From G963678095 sp963678095 (GTDB taxonomy: Bacteria; Bacillota; Negativicutes; Selenomonadales; Selenomonadaceae): DNA of 64,000 nucleotides. Location: NCBI GenBank assembly GCA_963678095.2, contig CAXXXP010000001.1, forward strand, positions 1 through 64,000. The letters run 5' to 3'. Under the pieces are notes generated by a model that saw nothing but the letters and a program-made list of their open reading frames with translations, made no database searches and was not told where the DNA came from. The translations under genes and the position numbers were made by a program. Below, in pieces: positions 47,102 to 55,230 of the stretch; position 1 is the first letter of the stretch; each line of letters starts with the position of its first letter.

Positions 47102-48256
47102 TCAGGTGCTTTTACCGCCAGAGGCAAAGAGCTGGTTGCGACCGGATTTTTTTGCTTCATACAGGGCTTGATCGGCTTGGCGCAGCAAGTCATTCCAGTC
47201 CTTGGTTGTATCTGAGTGGAAGGCAATTCCGACGCTAAGCGTGGCTGTTATCGGAGCATTATTCCAAATGACAGTTAAGGCAGTAGCCTTCTCTCTGAGT
47301 TGACGGATCTTTTCGAGAAGTTGTTCCCGGTTCGCTGTAAGAAATACGATGATGAATTCATCGCCGCCGTAGCGGAAAAGCTGTCCGTGATTTTGCAAAT
47401 GTGCCGACAAGAAATGGCTGAGTTCTATCAGATAGGCATCCCCGGCCTGATGGCCATGGGTGTCGTTGATTGTTTTAAAATAGTCGACATCAAGCCAGGA
47501 GACAGCACAATTTGGCCAAGAGTGAAAGTTCTCTTGGTTCAGCAGACGATCCATCGAGCGGCGATTTTGCACCTGAGTCAGCGGATCGAAACACGCCTGC
47601 TTTTGCAGCTCTAGTCCCAGGTGATGTGTGATCAGCCATAAGTAGCATAGGGAAAGTGCTGAGGCGATGGCGATGTAGCCGATAAGGATGATCGTTGCCA
47701 GAAAATCTGCCTGTAAAAAAATTTCGGTAGCTTTATTGAGCCGGAGCAGGCGCAGTAGGCTCAATATGAGGTAAAGTGCTAAAATTCCCAGCAACAGATG
47801 CAGCGGAGGCGAGTTTTTCGGTCGGATGTTCATGATCGTATAAATACTGAGACTGCAGTAAACAATAGACGTTAGGCAAAAAACGATGACTCGGCAAAAA
47901 AACGAGGGAAAAAGATAGGTGAAACAGAGTATCAAAACTCCCTGTAGCAGAAAGATGCTATACATCGCGGGGCGCAGTGGGTTTTTCTGCCCTGTATAGT
48001 GGCAGATCCCCTCCTGCAAGGCGACAAAACAGGCAGCAAAACTGATATTGCAAAGAACAATTGATAAAAAATCGCTGATGCTGCCACGCAGTGCAATCAG
48101 CACGGTCCCGGTAGCTCCCATAAGCAGACTAAAGCTGAAGTACTTGATAAGGGATCTTGCCGATTTGGAGTAGTACCAGGCCAGCAGCAAAATCGCTGTG
48201 TTGATAATGATGATGATGGTTCCGGTAAGAAATACCGTGCGAATATCAAATTCCAT
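47102..48256 (-). CDS. Membrane-bound diguanylate cyclase (GGDEF)
   Basis: This 384-residue protein has six to seven hydrophobic segments in residues 1-210 and a GGDEF domain after about 218 (FDPLTQVQNRRSMDRLL; VDYFKTINDTHGHQAGD; LFRYGGDEFII at about 297). The intact GGDEF motif predicts c-di-GMP synthesis from GTP. The inhibitory RxxD site five residues before GGDEF is absent (QNHG occupies it), so product feedback is not expected. The N-terminal membrane part has no sensor family I recognise. Confidence 0.9.
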   Translation of the reverse strand: MEFDIRTVFLTGTIIIIINTAILLLAWYYSKSARSLIKYFSFSLLMGATGTVLIALRGSISDFLSIVLCNISFAACFVALQEGICHYTGQKNPLRPAMYSIFLLQGVLILCFTYLFPSFFCRVIVFCLTSIVYCSLSIYTIMNIRPKNSPPLHLLLGILALYLILSLLRLLRLNKATEIFLQADFLATIILIGYIAIASALSLCYLWLITHHLGLELQKQACFDPLTQVQNRRSMDRLLNQENFHSWPNCAVSWLDVDYFKTINDTHGHQAGDAYLIELSHFLSAHLQNHGQLFRYGGDEFIIVFLTANREQLLEKIRQLREKATALTVIWNNAPITATLSVGIAFHSDTTKDWNDLLRQADQALYEAKKSGRNQLFASGGKST

Positions 48257-48397
48257 GAGAAAGCCCCTTATCTGCGAAAAATTTTGTACAAAATTAATAT
48301 GGAGCGCTGCCGAAAATAATATGTATATTATTTATAATAGCAAAAAAATACCGGTTTTAGAATATTGAGAATAAATTTAGGTAAAATAAAATTTTTT

Positions 48398-48448
48398 TCG
48401 ATAAAAAAGCAGGTCTCTGCGCAGGGGCAAAGGCCTACTTGCTTATCG
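48398..48448 (-). terminator. Probable terminator downstream of the 48548 gene
   Basis: On the minus strand AAGCA/TGCTT and GGCCT/AGACC arms fold around a GC-rich loop, followed by TTTTTTAT. The stem has bulges. Confidence 0.45.
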
Positions 48449-48547
48449 GGGGAATATGTTTAATAGAACTGTGGCTAATGATAAGGAAAATTTTAAGGCA
48501 GCAACTGCTACCAAGAAAATAGGGAGTCTTGCGTGCTAAGGAATTTA

Positions 48548-48940
48548 TTAGAGAATAAAACTTAACGCTGGCAGCAGATATAAGAGGATACCAAGCACGC
48601 AGACGGTGATGATTGCCGGCGAACTATCGCTATGGGCCTTAAAGGTGAATTCACCGATCAAACGCGTTAGCCAGAAGAAGGCGATTCCGACGAGCAGATC
48701 GCGCCCCAGGCCTGTCGTCAGCAGTTCCTGTGGATAACGAAGGCTGAGATAGGCGGTTAAAAGCAGGAAAACACAAACGGCGACAGCCAGCATTTGAATG
48801 ACGGCCCGATTTGTTTTTGACATACGGGGAAGCTCCTCCTGCCAATTTAAAAAACCAAACCGCCAAAACATTGCGTGAAAAAAGAAAAAGAATACATGAT
48901 AGATGCCACCGGCTAACAGAAAAAACTGAAATATATCCAT
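48548..48940 (-). CDS. Small integral membrane protein
   Basis: This 130-residue protein has four hydrophobic segments (residues 4-26, 48-66, 84-98, 108-128) with an N-terminal HVFFFFFHAMFWRFGFLNW. The aromatic-rich opening and topology suggest a conserved integral membrane family, which I cannot name. It sits alone, divergent from the LysR gene. Divergent neighbours are often LysR targets, so control by that regulator is possible. Confidence 0.65.
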   Translation of the reverse strand: MDIFQFFLLAGGIYHVFFFFFHAMFWRFGFLNWQEELPRMSKTNRAVIQMLAVAVCVFLLLTAYLSLRYPQELLTTGLGRDLLVGIAFFWLTRLIGEFTFKAHSDSSPAIITVCVLGILLYLLPALSFIL

Positions 48941-49062
48941 GGGATCAACTCCTTATGTTTTGTAAAATACAGCTGCAACCGTAGTATCCTGCATTTTATT
49001 GTTTCTTTCAAATCATATTTGGTATAAAATTAATTCATTAGAAGAATAAATGAGGGGCGTTT

Positions 49063-49970
49063 ATGGATTTTGAACAGCTGGAAAATTTCCTGGTAGTTGC
49101 TAAGTATCAGCATTTCAGTAAGGCGGCAGAAGAAATTTGCCTGTCGCAGTCATCGCTGTCAAAACAGATTGATCGGCTTGAAAAGGAATTTTGTGTAAAA
49201 TTTTTTACCAGAACAACGCGTAGGGTTCATCTGACTGCAGCCGGAAGAGAATTCTGCCAGTATGCAAGAAATATTCTCAATGAACGGGACCGAACAAAAC
49301 AGCAGATGCGAAAGTATACAGCCCTGGAGGCAGGCAGCATTATCCTGGGCTCTTCCTCTCCGTTGACCAATCTGTTGAATTTACCGGCCTTTATGATCGC
49401 GTTTCAACGGGAATATCCGGGAATCGAATTACAGCTGCGAGAAAGCGGCAGCAAAAACCTGTTGGAATGGAGCAGAAATTCAGTAATTGATGCGGCGATT
49501 TTGCCGGTGATGGAACGAGAGGTGTTAGCACGGAATTTTGATCTTTATCCGCTGTTGACAGATAAACTGGTGATTATTGCCGGGAAAAATCATCCGTTGC
49601 GGCAAAAAAATGCATAAGTCTGGCCGAGGCTGCTAAGACAAAATTTATTTTCATGGACCGAAATTCCTTTGCCCATGCTATCTGCCTGGCGGCGTGTCAG
49701 CGAGCAGGCTTTGAGCCGGAGGTCATTCATGAGAGCGGATATCTCGATACAATAGCTGGCCTGGTGGAAGGCGGGCTCGGAATTTCCCTGGTGAATTCGC
49801 GGATCGCTGCTGACCTGGCGGCCGACCATGCGCTGGAGGTGCTGCAGCTAAAGGACACTTGTGATGTCGAGGTAGCACTGCTCATTCGCAAGGATCTAAG
49901 GCACATTGAATGCATCAAGTGTTTTACAGCTTTTTTGCTAAACTGGCAAAAGGGAATAAGGCCGAAATGA
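49063..49970 (+). pseudogene. LysR-family regulator broken by a one-base deletion in an A7 run
   Basis: The first frame (49063-49617) encodes a full helix-turn-helix (residues 1-60, FSKAAEEICLSQSSLSKQID) and half of the ligand domain. It then reads through CGGCAAAAAAATGC into TAA. The other frame continues with ISLAEAAKTKFIFMDRN and the rest of the ligand domain to 49970, giving a normal LysR of about 302 residues if one more A were present. This is a pseudogene, homopolymer sequencing error or a slippage-controlled gene. It is divergent from the membrane protein gene at 48548. Confidence 0.85.
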
Positions 49971-49978
49971 AAATAAAA

Positions 49979-50020
49979 CAACGACCAGCCAATAATAAGG
50001 CTGGTCGTTGCTTTATTTTA
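49979..50020. terminator. Bidirectional intrinsic terminator
   Basis: CAACGACCAGCC pairs perfectly with GGCTGGTCGTTG around an 8-base loop, with CTTTATTTT downstream. It separates the convergent LysR and LacI genes. Confidence 0.85.
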
Positions 50021-50079
50021 TCGCCTTGCGGCGCCGAGGGGCTCTTGCGGGTAAAGCTTATCGAGTAAAGTCCGTAAAA

Positions 50080-51093
50080 TTAAGGTGTGGGCGGAGCTGT
50101 CGATTTGCGGACGACGATTTCTGACCCAATCAGCATTTTGACGACTTCGCTGTGTTTTTTCTGGATCATTTGGATAAGGCGCTCGACGGCATGTTCTCCC
50201 ATGGCTTTTTTATGGATTTTCAGTGTTGTCAGTTCCGGGGTGCTGACTGAGCTCATGATCAGATCATCAATGCCGGTAACCGAGATATCAGTAGGAATTC
50301 TTTTGCCCAGTCGTTTCAATGCCTGCATCGTGCTCAGTGCCAGTAGATCATTGGCGGCGAGAATTGCTGTCGGCAGATCGTCGGGATTCAGTTGTTGCAG
50401 CAGCATGGCCCCGGAGGCTTTGAGCTCGGGACTGATCGTGTAGATGTATTTATTCTCGAGCGGCAGGTTAAAACTGCTCATGGCTTGCTGGAAGCCGCGC
50501 TGGCGTGATTTTAGATTATCGAGGTCATAGCTGCAGGTGACATGGCCGATTTTTCTATGACCGAGATCATGCAGATGCTTTAGGGCCGTGAAAACCGCGA
50601 GGGCATTGTCCATGACAACCGCATTAATATTGACGTTGAGCATTTCATTGTCGACGACGACAAGCGGAGCGCGAAAGCGTTTGAGCATGGCGGAATTTTC
50701 GGTGCGAAATTCTGTGCCGAGAAAAATAATGCCATCATCATCTTCCCGATTGATTTCCGCCACCATTTTATCAAAATTGCGGGAAGTTACATTGGTGATT
50801 TTTAAGTTCATTCCCGCTTTTCGCGTCGAATTTTCGATGCCGTCAATCACCCGGGAAATAAAATCCCCGTTATGATTGACCATATGTCCTTCATCCCGGT
50901 ATTTGACGAAGCGGATGCTGCCGTGCGGGCTGAGGGAAGTCTCCCGCTTTTGCAGGGTGTAGCCGACCTCGTTGATTACATCCCAGATTCTCTTGCGGGT
51001 AGCGGGGCCGACTCCGGATTTATTGTTCAGGACCAGTGAAACTGTAGTCTTTGAAACATTAGCTAATTTGGCGATATCTTCTATAGTCATCAT
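50080..51093 (-). CDS. LacI-family transcriptional regulator of the dha-mtn locus
   Basis: This 337-residue regulator starts with the LacI helix-turn-helix and hinge (TIEDIAKLANVSKTTVSLVLNNK; RKRIWDVINEVGY). A periplasmic-binding-protein-like sugar domain follows, with FLGTEF, LGHRKIGHVTC, TAILAANDLLAL and ISVTGIDDL. It is transcribed away from the dihydroxyacetone kinase operon across a 396-base spacer with candidate operators, so it probably represses that operon until the imported sugar (or its phosphate) is present. The inducer is not predictable. Two adjacent ATG codons begin the gene. Confidence 0.9.
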   Translation of the reverse strand: MMTIEDIAKLANVSKTTVSLVLNNKSGVGPATRKRIWDVINEVGYTLQKRETSLSPHGSIRFVKYRDEGHMVNHNGDFISRVIDGIENSTRKAGMNLKITNVTSRNFDKMVAEINREDDDGIIFLGTEFRTENSAMLKRFRAPLVVVDNEMLNVNINAVVMDNALAVFTALKHLHDLGHRKIGHVTCSYDLDNLKSRQRGFQQAMSSFNLPLENKYIYTISPELKASGAMLLQQLNPDDLPTAILAANDLLALSTMQALKRLGKRIPTDISVTGIDDLIMSSVSTPELTTLKIHKKAMGEHAVERLIQMIQKKHSEVVKMLIGSEIVVRKSTAPPTP

Positions 51094-51235
51094 AAATGCT
51101 CCTCGTCGCTGTTAATTTATATATGCCATAAGACGGATTGCCATTAAGACAGAAGACTGTCGGAAGGAAACGGTGGCAGTATTATAAAATTTTATCATAT
51201 TTTCTGCCATAAAGATATTTAAGATTTTAAGAACA

Positions 51236-51416
51236 TTGTTTAGTGGATGTTTATAAAAAGTTTAGTTGATTATTTCTTGGGCTTTGAGGATTTTATAAAT
51301 AAAAAAATCCTTATAAATAAAGTTATCACTACTTTTGTCAGCTGTCAATTTATTTTTAAAAATTTTCACAATATATTGACATGCCTGAAAAGTGATGATA
51401 CTATTATGCTAAACAA
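51236..51416. promoter_or_regulatory. Candidate LacI operator pair flanking the dhaK promoter
   Basis: TTGTTTAG (51236-51243) recurs inverted as CTAAACAA (51409-51416), just after the -10 of the kinase operon. A further GTTTAG lies at about 51260. The 396-base spacer (51094-51489) otherwise holds AT-rich sequence and the promoter. Confidence 0.35.
51376..51404 (+). promoter_or_regulatory. Promoter of the dhaK-dhaL-aldolase operon
   Basis: TTGACA (51376-51381), a 17-base spacer and TACTAT (51399-51404), 86 bases before the start codon. The first nine bases, TTGACATGC, recur in the internal promoter at 53882. Confidence 0.75.
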
Positions 51417-51489
51417 AATAAATAGTTTACTTATAGTTCAGTGATAATTTAGTTGGTGTTTGTCGTGAAATTAAAGAGGAGGAGTTAAC

Positions 51490-52506
51490 GTGCAAAGAAT
51501 CCTGAACAAACCAAGTGATTATGTGGACGAAATGTTAGAGGGGATTTATCTGGCGCATCCGGAGCTTGTTACATATGTTGACAAGGATAAGCGTTGTCTG
51601 GTTTCCACGCGTAAAAAGCAGGGGAAGGTGGGCATTGCCACGGGTGGCGGGTCAGGACATCTGCCTCTTTTTTTGGGTTATGTGGGGCAAGGCTTGCTCG
51701 ATGGGTGCTGCGTGGGCGGAGTCTTCCAGTCCCCGAGCGCCGGTCAGATGCTGGCGGTGACCAAGGAAATTGATCAGGGGGCCGGAGTTTTATATATCTA
51801 TGGAAATTACGGCGGCGATATCATGAATTTTGATATGGCCAAAGATCTGGCGGAGGTGGAAGATATTGAAGTTCGCCAGGTTGTTGCCGGGGAGGATGTT
51901 GCTTCCTCCCCCAAGGGCAGGGAAAATAAGCGTCGCGGCGTTGCCGGAATCTATTATGTTTATAAGATTGCCGGGGCAGCGGCGGAGGCCATGCTGCCGC
52001 TGGCGGAGGTTGAACGTCTGGCTAAAAAAGCCTGTGATAATGTGAGAACGATGGGGATGGCCCTGACACCCTGTATTATTCCGGAAAATGGCAAGGCGAA
52101 TTTCCAGATAGCAGCCGGCCGAATGGAAATTGGTATGGGCATTCATGGTGAGCCGGGAATTGAAGAAAGTGATTTAAAATCAGCCGATGAGATTGTCGAT
52201 ATCATGCTGCCACAGATATTGCAGGATCTGCCCTATAAAAGTGGTGATGAAGTATCGGTGCTGATCAACGGTTTAGGGGCAACACCGAAGGAAGAGCTCT
52301 ATATAGCTTTTCGCCGGGTGGCGCAGCTGTTGGAAAAAGAAAATATCAAAGTGTTTCACGCTTATGTTGGTGAGTTTGCTACTTCCATGGATATGGCGGG
52401 CATGTCCATCAGCCTGTTGCGCCTTGATGACGAGTTGCGTCAGTATCTGTCCATGCCGTGCTATACGCCATTTTTTATGCAGGAACAATTAGGAAAGCGG
52501 AGCTGA
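51490..52506 (+). CDS. dhaK: Dihydroxyacetone kinase subunit DhaK
   Basis: This 338-residue subunit holds the keto-sugar substrate. Landmarks are VGIATGGGSGHLPLFLGYVG (residues 47-66), YGNYGGDIMNFDMA, RRGVAGIYYVYKIAGAAAE and MGIHGEPGIEE, where His219 would bind the substrate carbonyl covalently. With DhaL and ATP or a phosphotransferase protein it phosphorylates dihydroxyacetone or a related short keto-sugar. No DhaM is in the window. It starts at GTG 51490 with GAGGAGG upstream. DhaK-like paralogues for other ketoses exist, so the substrate is uncertain. Confidence 0.9.
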   Translation: MQRILNKPSDYVDEMLEGIYLAHPELVTYVDKDKRCLVSTRKKQGKVGIATGGGSGHLPLFLGYVGQGLLDGCCVGGVFQSPSAGQMLAVTKEIDQGAGVLYIYGNYGGDIMNFDMAKDLAEVEDIEVRQVVAGEDVASSPKGRENKRRGVAGIYYVYKIAGAAAEAMLPLAEVERLAKKACDNVRTMGMALTPCIIPENGKANFQIAAGRMEIGMGIHGEPGIEESDLKSADEIVDIMLPQILQDLPYKSGDEVSVLINGLGATPKEELYIAFRRVAQLLEKENIKVFHAYVGEFATSMDMAGMSISLLRLDDELRQYLSMPCYTPFFMQEQLGKRS

Positions 52507-52511
52507 TAAAA

Positions 52512-53159
52512 ATGCAAACCATTACCTATGGTGATTTGGCAGCGTTTGTGAAGCAGTGTTCGCTGCTGATGAAGGAAAATAAGGACTATCTGATTGCGCT
52601 TGATGCGAGCATGGGAGACGGCGACCTCGGGCTGACCATGACGGCCGGGTTTGCTGCGGCAGAACGGTTTATGGAGGACAATCGGGAAGCGGACCTCGGC
52701 AAGGTCTGGATGAAGCTTGGCATGACCTTTGCCGAGGCGGTACCGTCAACGATGGGAACTTTGCTCGCCAGTGGCTTTCTGGCAGCGGGGAAAAAGGCCA
52801 AAGGGAAAACGGAGTTTACGGCGGCTGATCTGGCCGCTTTCTGGCTGGATTTTGCCGGGGGGATCATGGAACGCGGCAAAGCAAAAAGCGGCGAGCGAAC
52901 CATTGTCGATTCGATTTTACCGGCCGCGAGGGCTCTGGAAGCAGCCGCGGCCAAGGGACTCCCGATCGAAGACTGCTGCGAAACTGCCTTTGAAGCAGCA
53001 CAGGCAGGGCTGGAGGCCAGCCAGCAGATGCTGCCTGTATTTGGACGGGCCGTATATTACGGGGAAAAAGTCCTTGGAAAGCCCGATCCAGGAGCGGTTG
53101 TCGGGATGCTTTTGTATAAGGCGCTGTTTCAAACGGCAAATGTATATACAAAAATTTAA
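52512..53159 (+). CDS. dhaL: Dihydroxyacetone kinase subunit DhaL
   Basis: This 215-residue all-helical subunit binds the nucleotide. The Mg-binding loop reads DASMGDGDLGLTM (Asp31, Asp36, Asp38). The usual His after the last Asp is Leu (residue 39). SGFLAAGKKAKGK, GGIMERGKAKSGERTIVD and GAVVGMLLYKALFQ follow, as expected for DAK2. A phosphate acceptor or donor partner DhaM is absent here, so ATP-dependent action is plausible. It lies 5 bases after dhaK. The open frame extends upstream, but ATG 52512 starts the family N-terminus. Confidence 0.88.
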   Translation: MQTITYGDLAAFVKQCSLLMKENKDYLIALDASMGDGDLGLTMTAGFAAAERFMEDNREADLGKVWMKLGMTFAEAVPSTMGTLLASGFLAAGKKAKGKTEFTAADLAAFWLDFAGGIMERGKAKSGERTIVDSILPAARALEAAAAKGLPIEDCCETAFEAAQAGLEASQQMLPVFGRAVYYGEKVLGKPDPGAVVGMLLYKALFQTANVYTKI

Positions 53160-53183
53160 AACAGATAAAAGAGGTGGTCTTTC

Positions 53184-53873
53184 ATGTTAGAGGAGTTAAA
53201 AAAAGAAGTGTTGGCCCGGGCATTGCAGGCAGATCGAAACGGGCTTTGCAAGCACCGTTCCGGAAATTTCAGTATTAAGGATCCGGCAACCGGCTATATC
53301 TGCATTACCCCGACCGGCGTTGATCGCGAAGAGATGAGTTATCACGATATTGTCGTTATCGATGAGGCGGCAAATGTTATTGAGGCCGAAACGAAGCTGC
53401 GTCCGACGAGCGAAACGTTGATGCATCTGGCCGTGTATCGCTCCCGTCCGGATGTGCTGGCGGTGGCGCACACGCATTCGAAATTTGCGACGGCGTTTGC
53501 CATCTTAAAAAAACCGATTCCGGCAATTGTATATGAGGTCTTTGTGCTTGGCTGTAGGGAGGGCTACGTGCCGGTGGCGCCGTTTGGGCGGCCGGGAACA
53601 AATGAGTTGGCACAGAGTGTCGTTGCCCCGCTGCAGCTGGCCGATGTGGCGTTGATGGAAGCCCATGGAGTGATTGCCGTTGATAAAAACCTGAAAGAGG
53701 CGCTGCTCAAGGCAAGTTACGTTGAGGAACTGGCGGAAATCTACTATCACACTCTGGCGATTGGCGGCAAGGAGCCACCGGTTGTGCCGCAAAGTGAACT
53801 GAAGAAATGGGAATATCCAAGAGAAATTACCTTCCCTGCCAGTGAAAAAACAGAAAGTTTACAATACTCATAA
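53184..53873 (+). CDS. Class II aldolase (fuculose-phosphate-aldolase family)
   Basis: This 229-residue zinc aldolase has GLCKHRSGNFSIKD near residue 20, RPTSETLMHLAVY with catalytic Glu77, VAHTHSKFATAFA with zinc ligands His96 and His98, and LMEAHGVIAVD with His161. The family cleaves sugar-1-phosphates to dihydroxyacetone phosphate and an aldehyde. In this locus the likely substrate is 5-(methylthio)- or 5-deoxy-ribulose-1-phosphate made by MtnK and MtnA. MtnB dehydratase is a homologue, so aldolase versus dehydratase is not settled. AGAGGTGG precedes ATG 53184. Confidence 0.85.
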   Translation: MLEELKKEVLARALQADRNGLCKHRSGNFSIKDPATGYICITPTGVDREEMSYHDIVVIDEAANVIEAETKLRPTSETLMHLAVYRSRPDVLAVAHTHSKFATAFAILKKPIPAIVYEVFVLGCREGYVPVAPFGRPGTNELAQSVVAPLQLADVALMEAHGVIAVDKNLKEALLKASYVEELAEIYYHTLAIGGKEPPVVPQSELKKWEYPREITFPASEKTESLQYS

Positions 53874-53881
53874 GTTTCAGC

Positions 53882-53910
53882 TTGACATGCTGTGAAATTG
53901 TAAATATTTT
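53882..53910 (+). promoter_or_regulatory. Internal promoter ahead of the ABC transporter genes
   Basis: TTGACA (53882-53887), a 17-base spacer and TATTTT (53905-53910) in the 133-base gap between the aldolase and solute-binding protein genes. Confidence 0.55.
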
Positions 53911-54006
53911 ATCGGCTGCTGCTGAAATGGAAAGGGGGCGCTTATACATAGCAACTGTCCGTTGGTAGGCTTTCACCATAAAAACAGAGAAAAGAGGGGA
54001 ATTGTT

Positions 54007-55110
54007 TTGAACAAAATGGTAAAAGTATTGAGTCTGCTGACCTGTGTTGTCAGCTTGTCCGCCTTTATGGCAGGCTGCGGCGGCTCAAACAAAGCTTCGG
54101 GAGACAACAATAAAAACGTCAAAAAGATAGCGGTTGTCAGGAATCTGGCTGCGGGCGATCACACCCAGCAGTTTTTGGATGGTTGTGTATCGGAAGGCAA
54201 TAAATTTGGCTATCAGGTGGATACTTTCGTTACGGACGGAGTAGATGCCAAATGTCAGGAAGTTGTAGCGCAGGTTATTTCCAAAAACTATGACGGGATC
54301 ATCGTCTCCCACGGTCAGCTGTCTTATTCGTATGATATGCTGCAGCCGGCAGTGAAAAAAGGAATGAAGGTTGTTACTTTTGATACGATGCCGTTCAAGG
54401 GCGGGGATCCGAATGGACAGCTTTTGGAAGGTTGTACCTCCACGGCGCAGGATGATAAAGCTTTGGCAGAATTGTCGCTTGGTTATATGATGCAGGAATT
54501 TGATAAAAAAGGCGGTCAGTATCCGATGAAAGTCTTAAAGACATTTATGGGACCTGGGGTGCCGCCGCTTGATCGCCGTAATGCGGTGTATACAAAACTC
54601 GAACAGGAAGGCAAGATCAAGACTGTCAACACGATTTCACCGTCGGATCCGGCCAATGCCAGAGGCGATATGACAGCAAAAACAGAAGCTATTTTGCCGA
54701 CGATTGCGGCCGGTTCGGTTGATGCAATCTGGGGCTGCTATGATGAGCTTGCCAAAGGAGTTCTTCAGGCACTGAATGATTCCGGACGCAAAGATATTCC
54801 GATGTATACGATTGATATTTCCAATGATGACATTCAGCTGATGGTTACCAATAAAGATGTCTGGAAATCGACGGCTGCCGTAGATCCGAAACTCATCGGT
54901 ATCGTGGATATGAGATTAATGGCGTTGAAACTTAATGGGAAGGATACACCAGATTACTTTAATCTCACCGCCAACAATATTGCTACGACGCAGTTAAAAG
55001 AAGGCATCAAAATGACGGATTTGTCCAGCATCATCCCAGGCTGGGGCAATGCGGAAGATCCAAAAGGTGCTCTGTATACAGATGAAATAAAGGCCCTTTA
55101 TGTAAAATAA
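54007..55110 (+). CDS. Sugar ABC transporter substrate-binding lipoprotein (ribose type)
   Basis: This 367-residue protein starts with a lipoprotein signal ending SAFMAGCGG (lipidated Cys24), then a periplasmic-binding-protein type I fold (KKIAVVRNLAAGDHTQQF; VSHGQLSYSYDMLQPAVKKG; AIWGCYDELAKGVLQALND). It captures the substrate outside the membrane for the RbsA/RbsC-type importer downstream. TTG 54007 is chosen because AGGGG lies 9-13 bases upstream. ATG 54016 is an alternative. A hairpin lies between it and the ATPase gene. Confidence 0.88.
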   Translation: MNKMVKVLSLLTCVVSLSAFMAGCGGSNKASGDNNKNVKKIAVVRNLAAGDHTQQFLDGCVSEGNKFGYQVDTFVTDGVDAKCQEVVAQVISKNYDGIIVSHGQLSYSYDMLQPAVKKGMKVVTFDTMPFKGGDPNGQLLEGCTSTAQDDKALAELSLGYMMQEFDKKGGQYPMKVLKTFMGPGVPPLDRRNAVYTKLEQEGKIKTVNTISPSDPANARGDMTAKTEAILPTIAAGSVDAIWGCYDELAKGVLQALNDSGRKDIPMYTIDISNDDIQLMVTNKDVWKSTAAVDPKLIGIVDMRLMALKLNGKDTPDYFNLTANNIATTQLKEGIKMTDLSSIIPGWGNAEDPKGALYTDEIKALYVK

Positions 55111-55123
55111 AAATCAGGACAGC

Positions 55124-55168
55124 GGTGCGCTGCCAGCCTCAGGTCGGCAACGCACCGGATTGTTCCGG
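55124..55168 (+). repeat. Stem-loops between the binding protein and ATPase genes
   Basis: GGTGCG-TGCC pairs with GGCA-CGCACC (55124-55156), and CCGG...CCGG follows (55155-55168). No T-run follows, so it is not a classical terminator. Such hairpins often stabilise the upstream binding-protein mRNA. Confidence 0.6.
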
Positions 55169-55230
55169 CACTTATGCAGAGGGTGACTGGCGATGGTACA
55201 AGTTTTATACAGAAGGCAAGGGTGAAAAAT

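Noticed and set aside
51247..51444. 65-codon open frame in the LacI-dhaK spacer
   Set aside because: It overlaps the promoter at 51376-51404, is very AT-rich and lacks a ribosome site.
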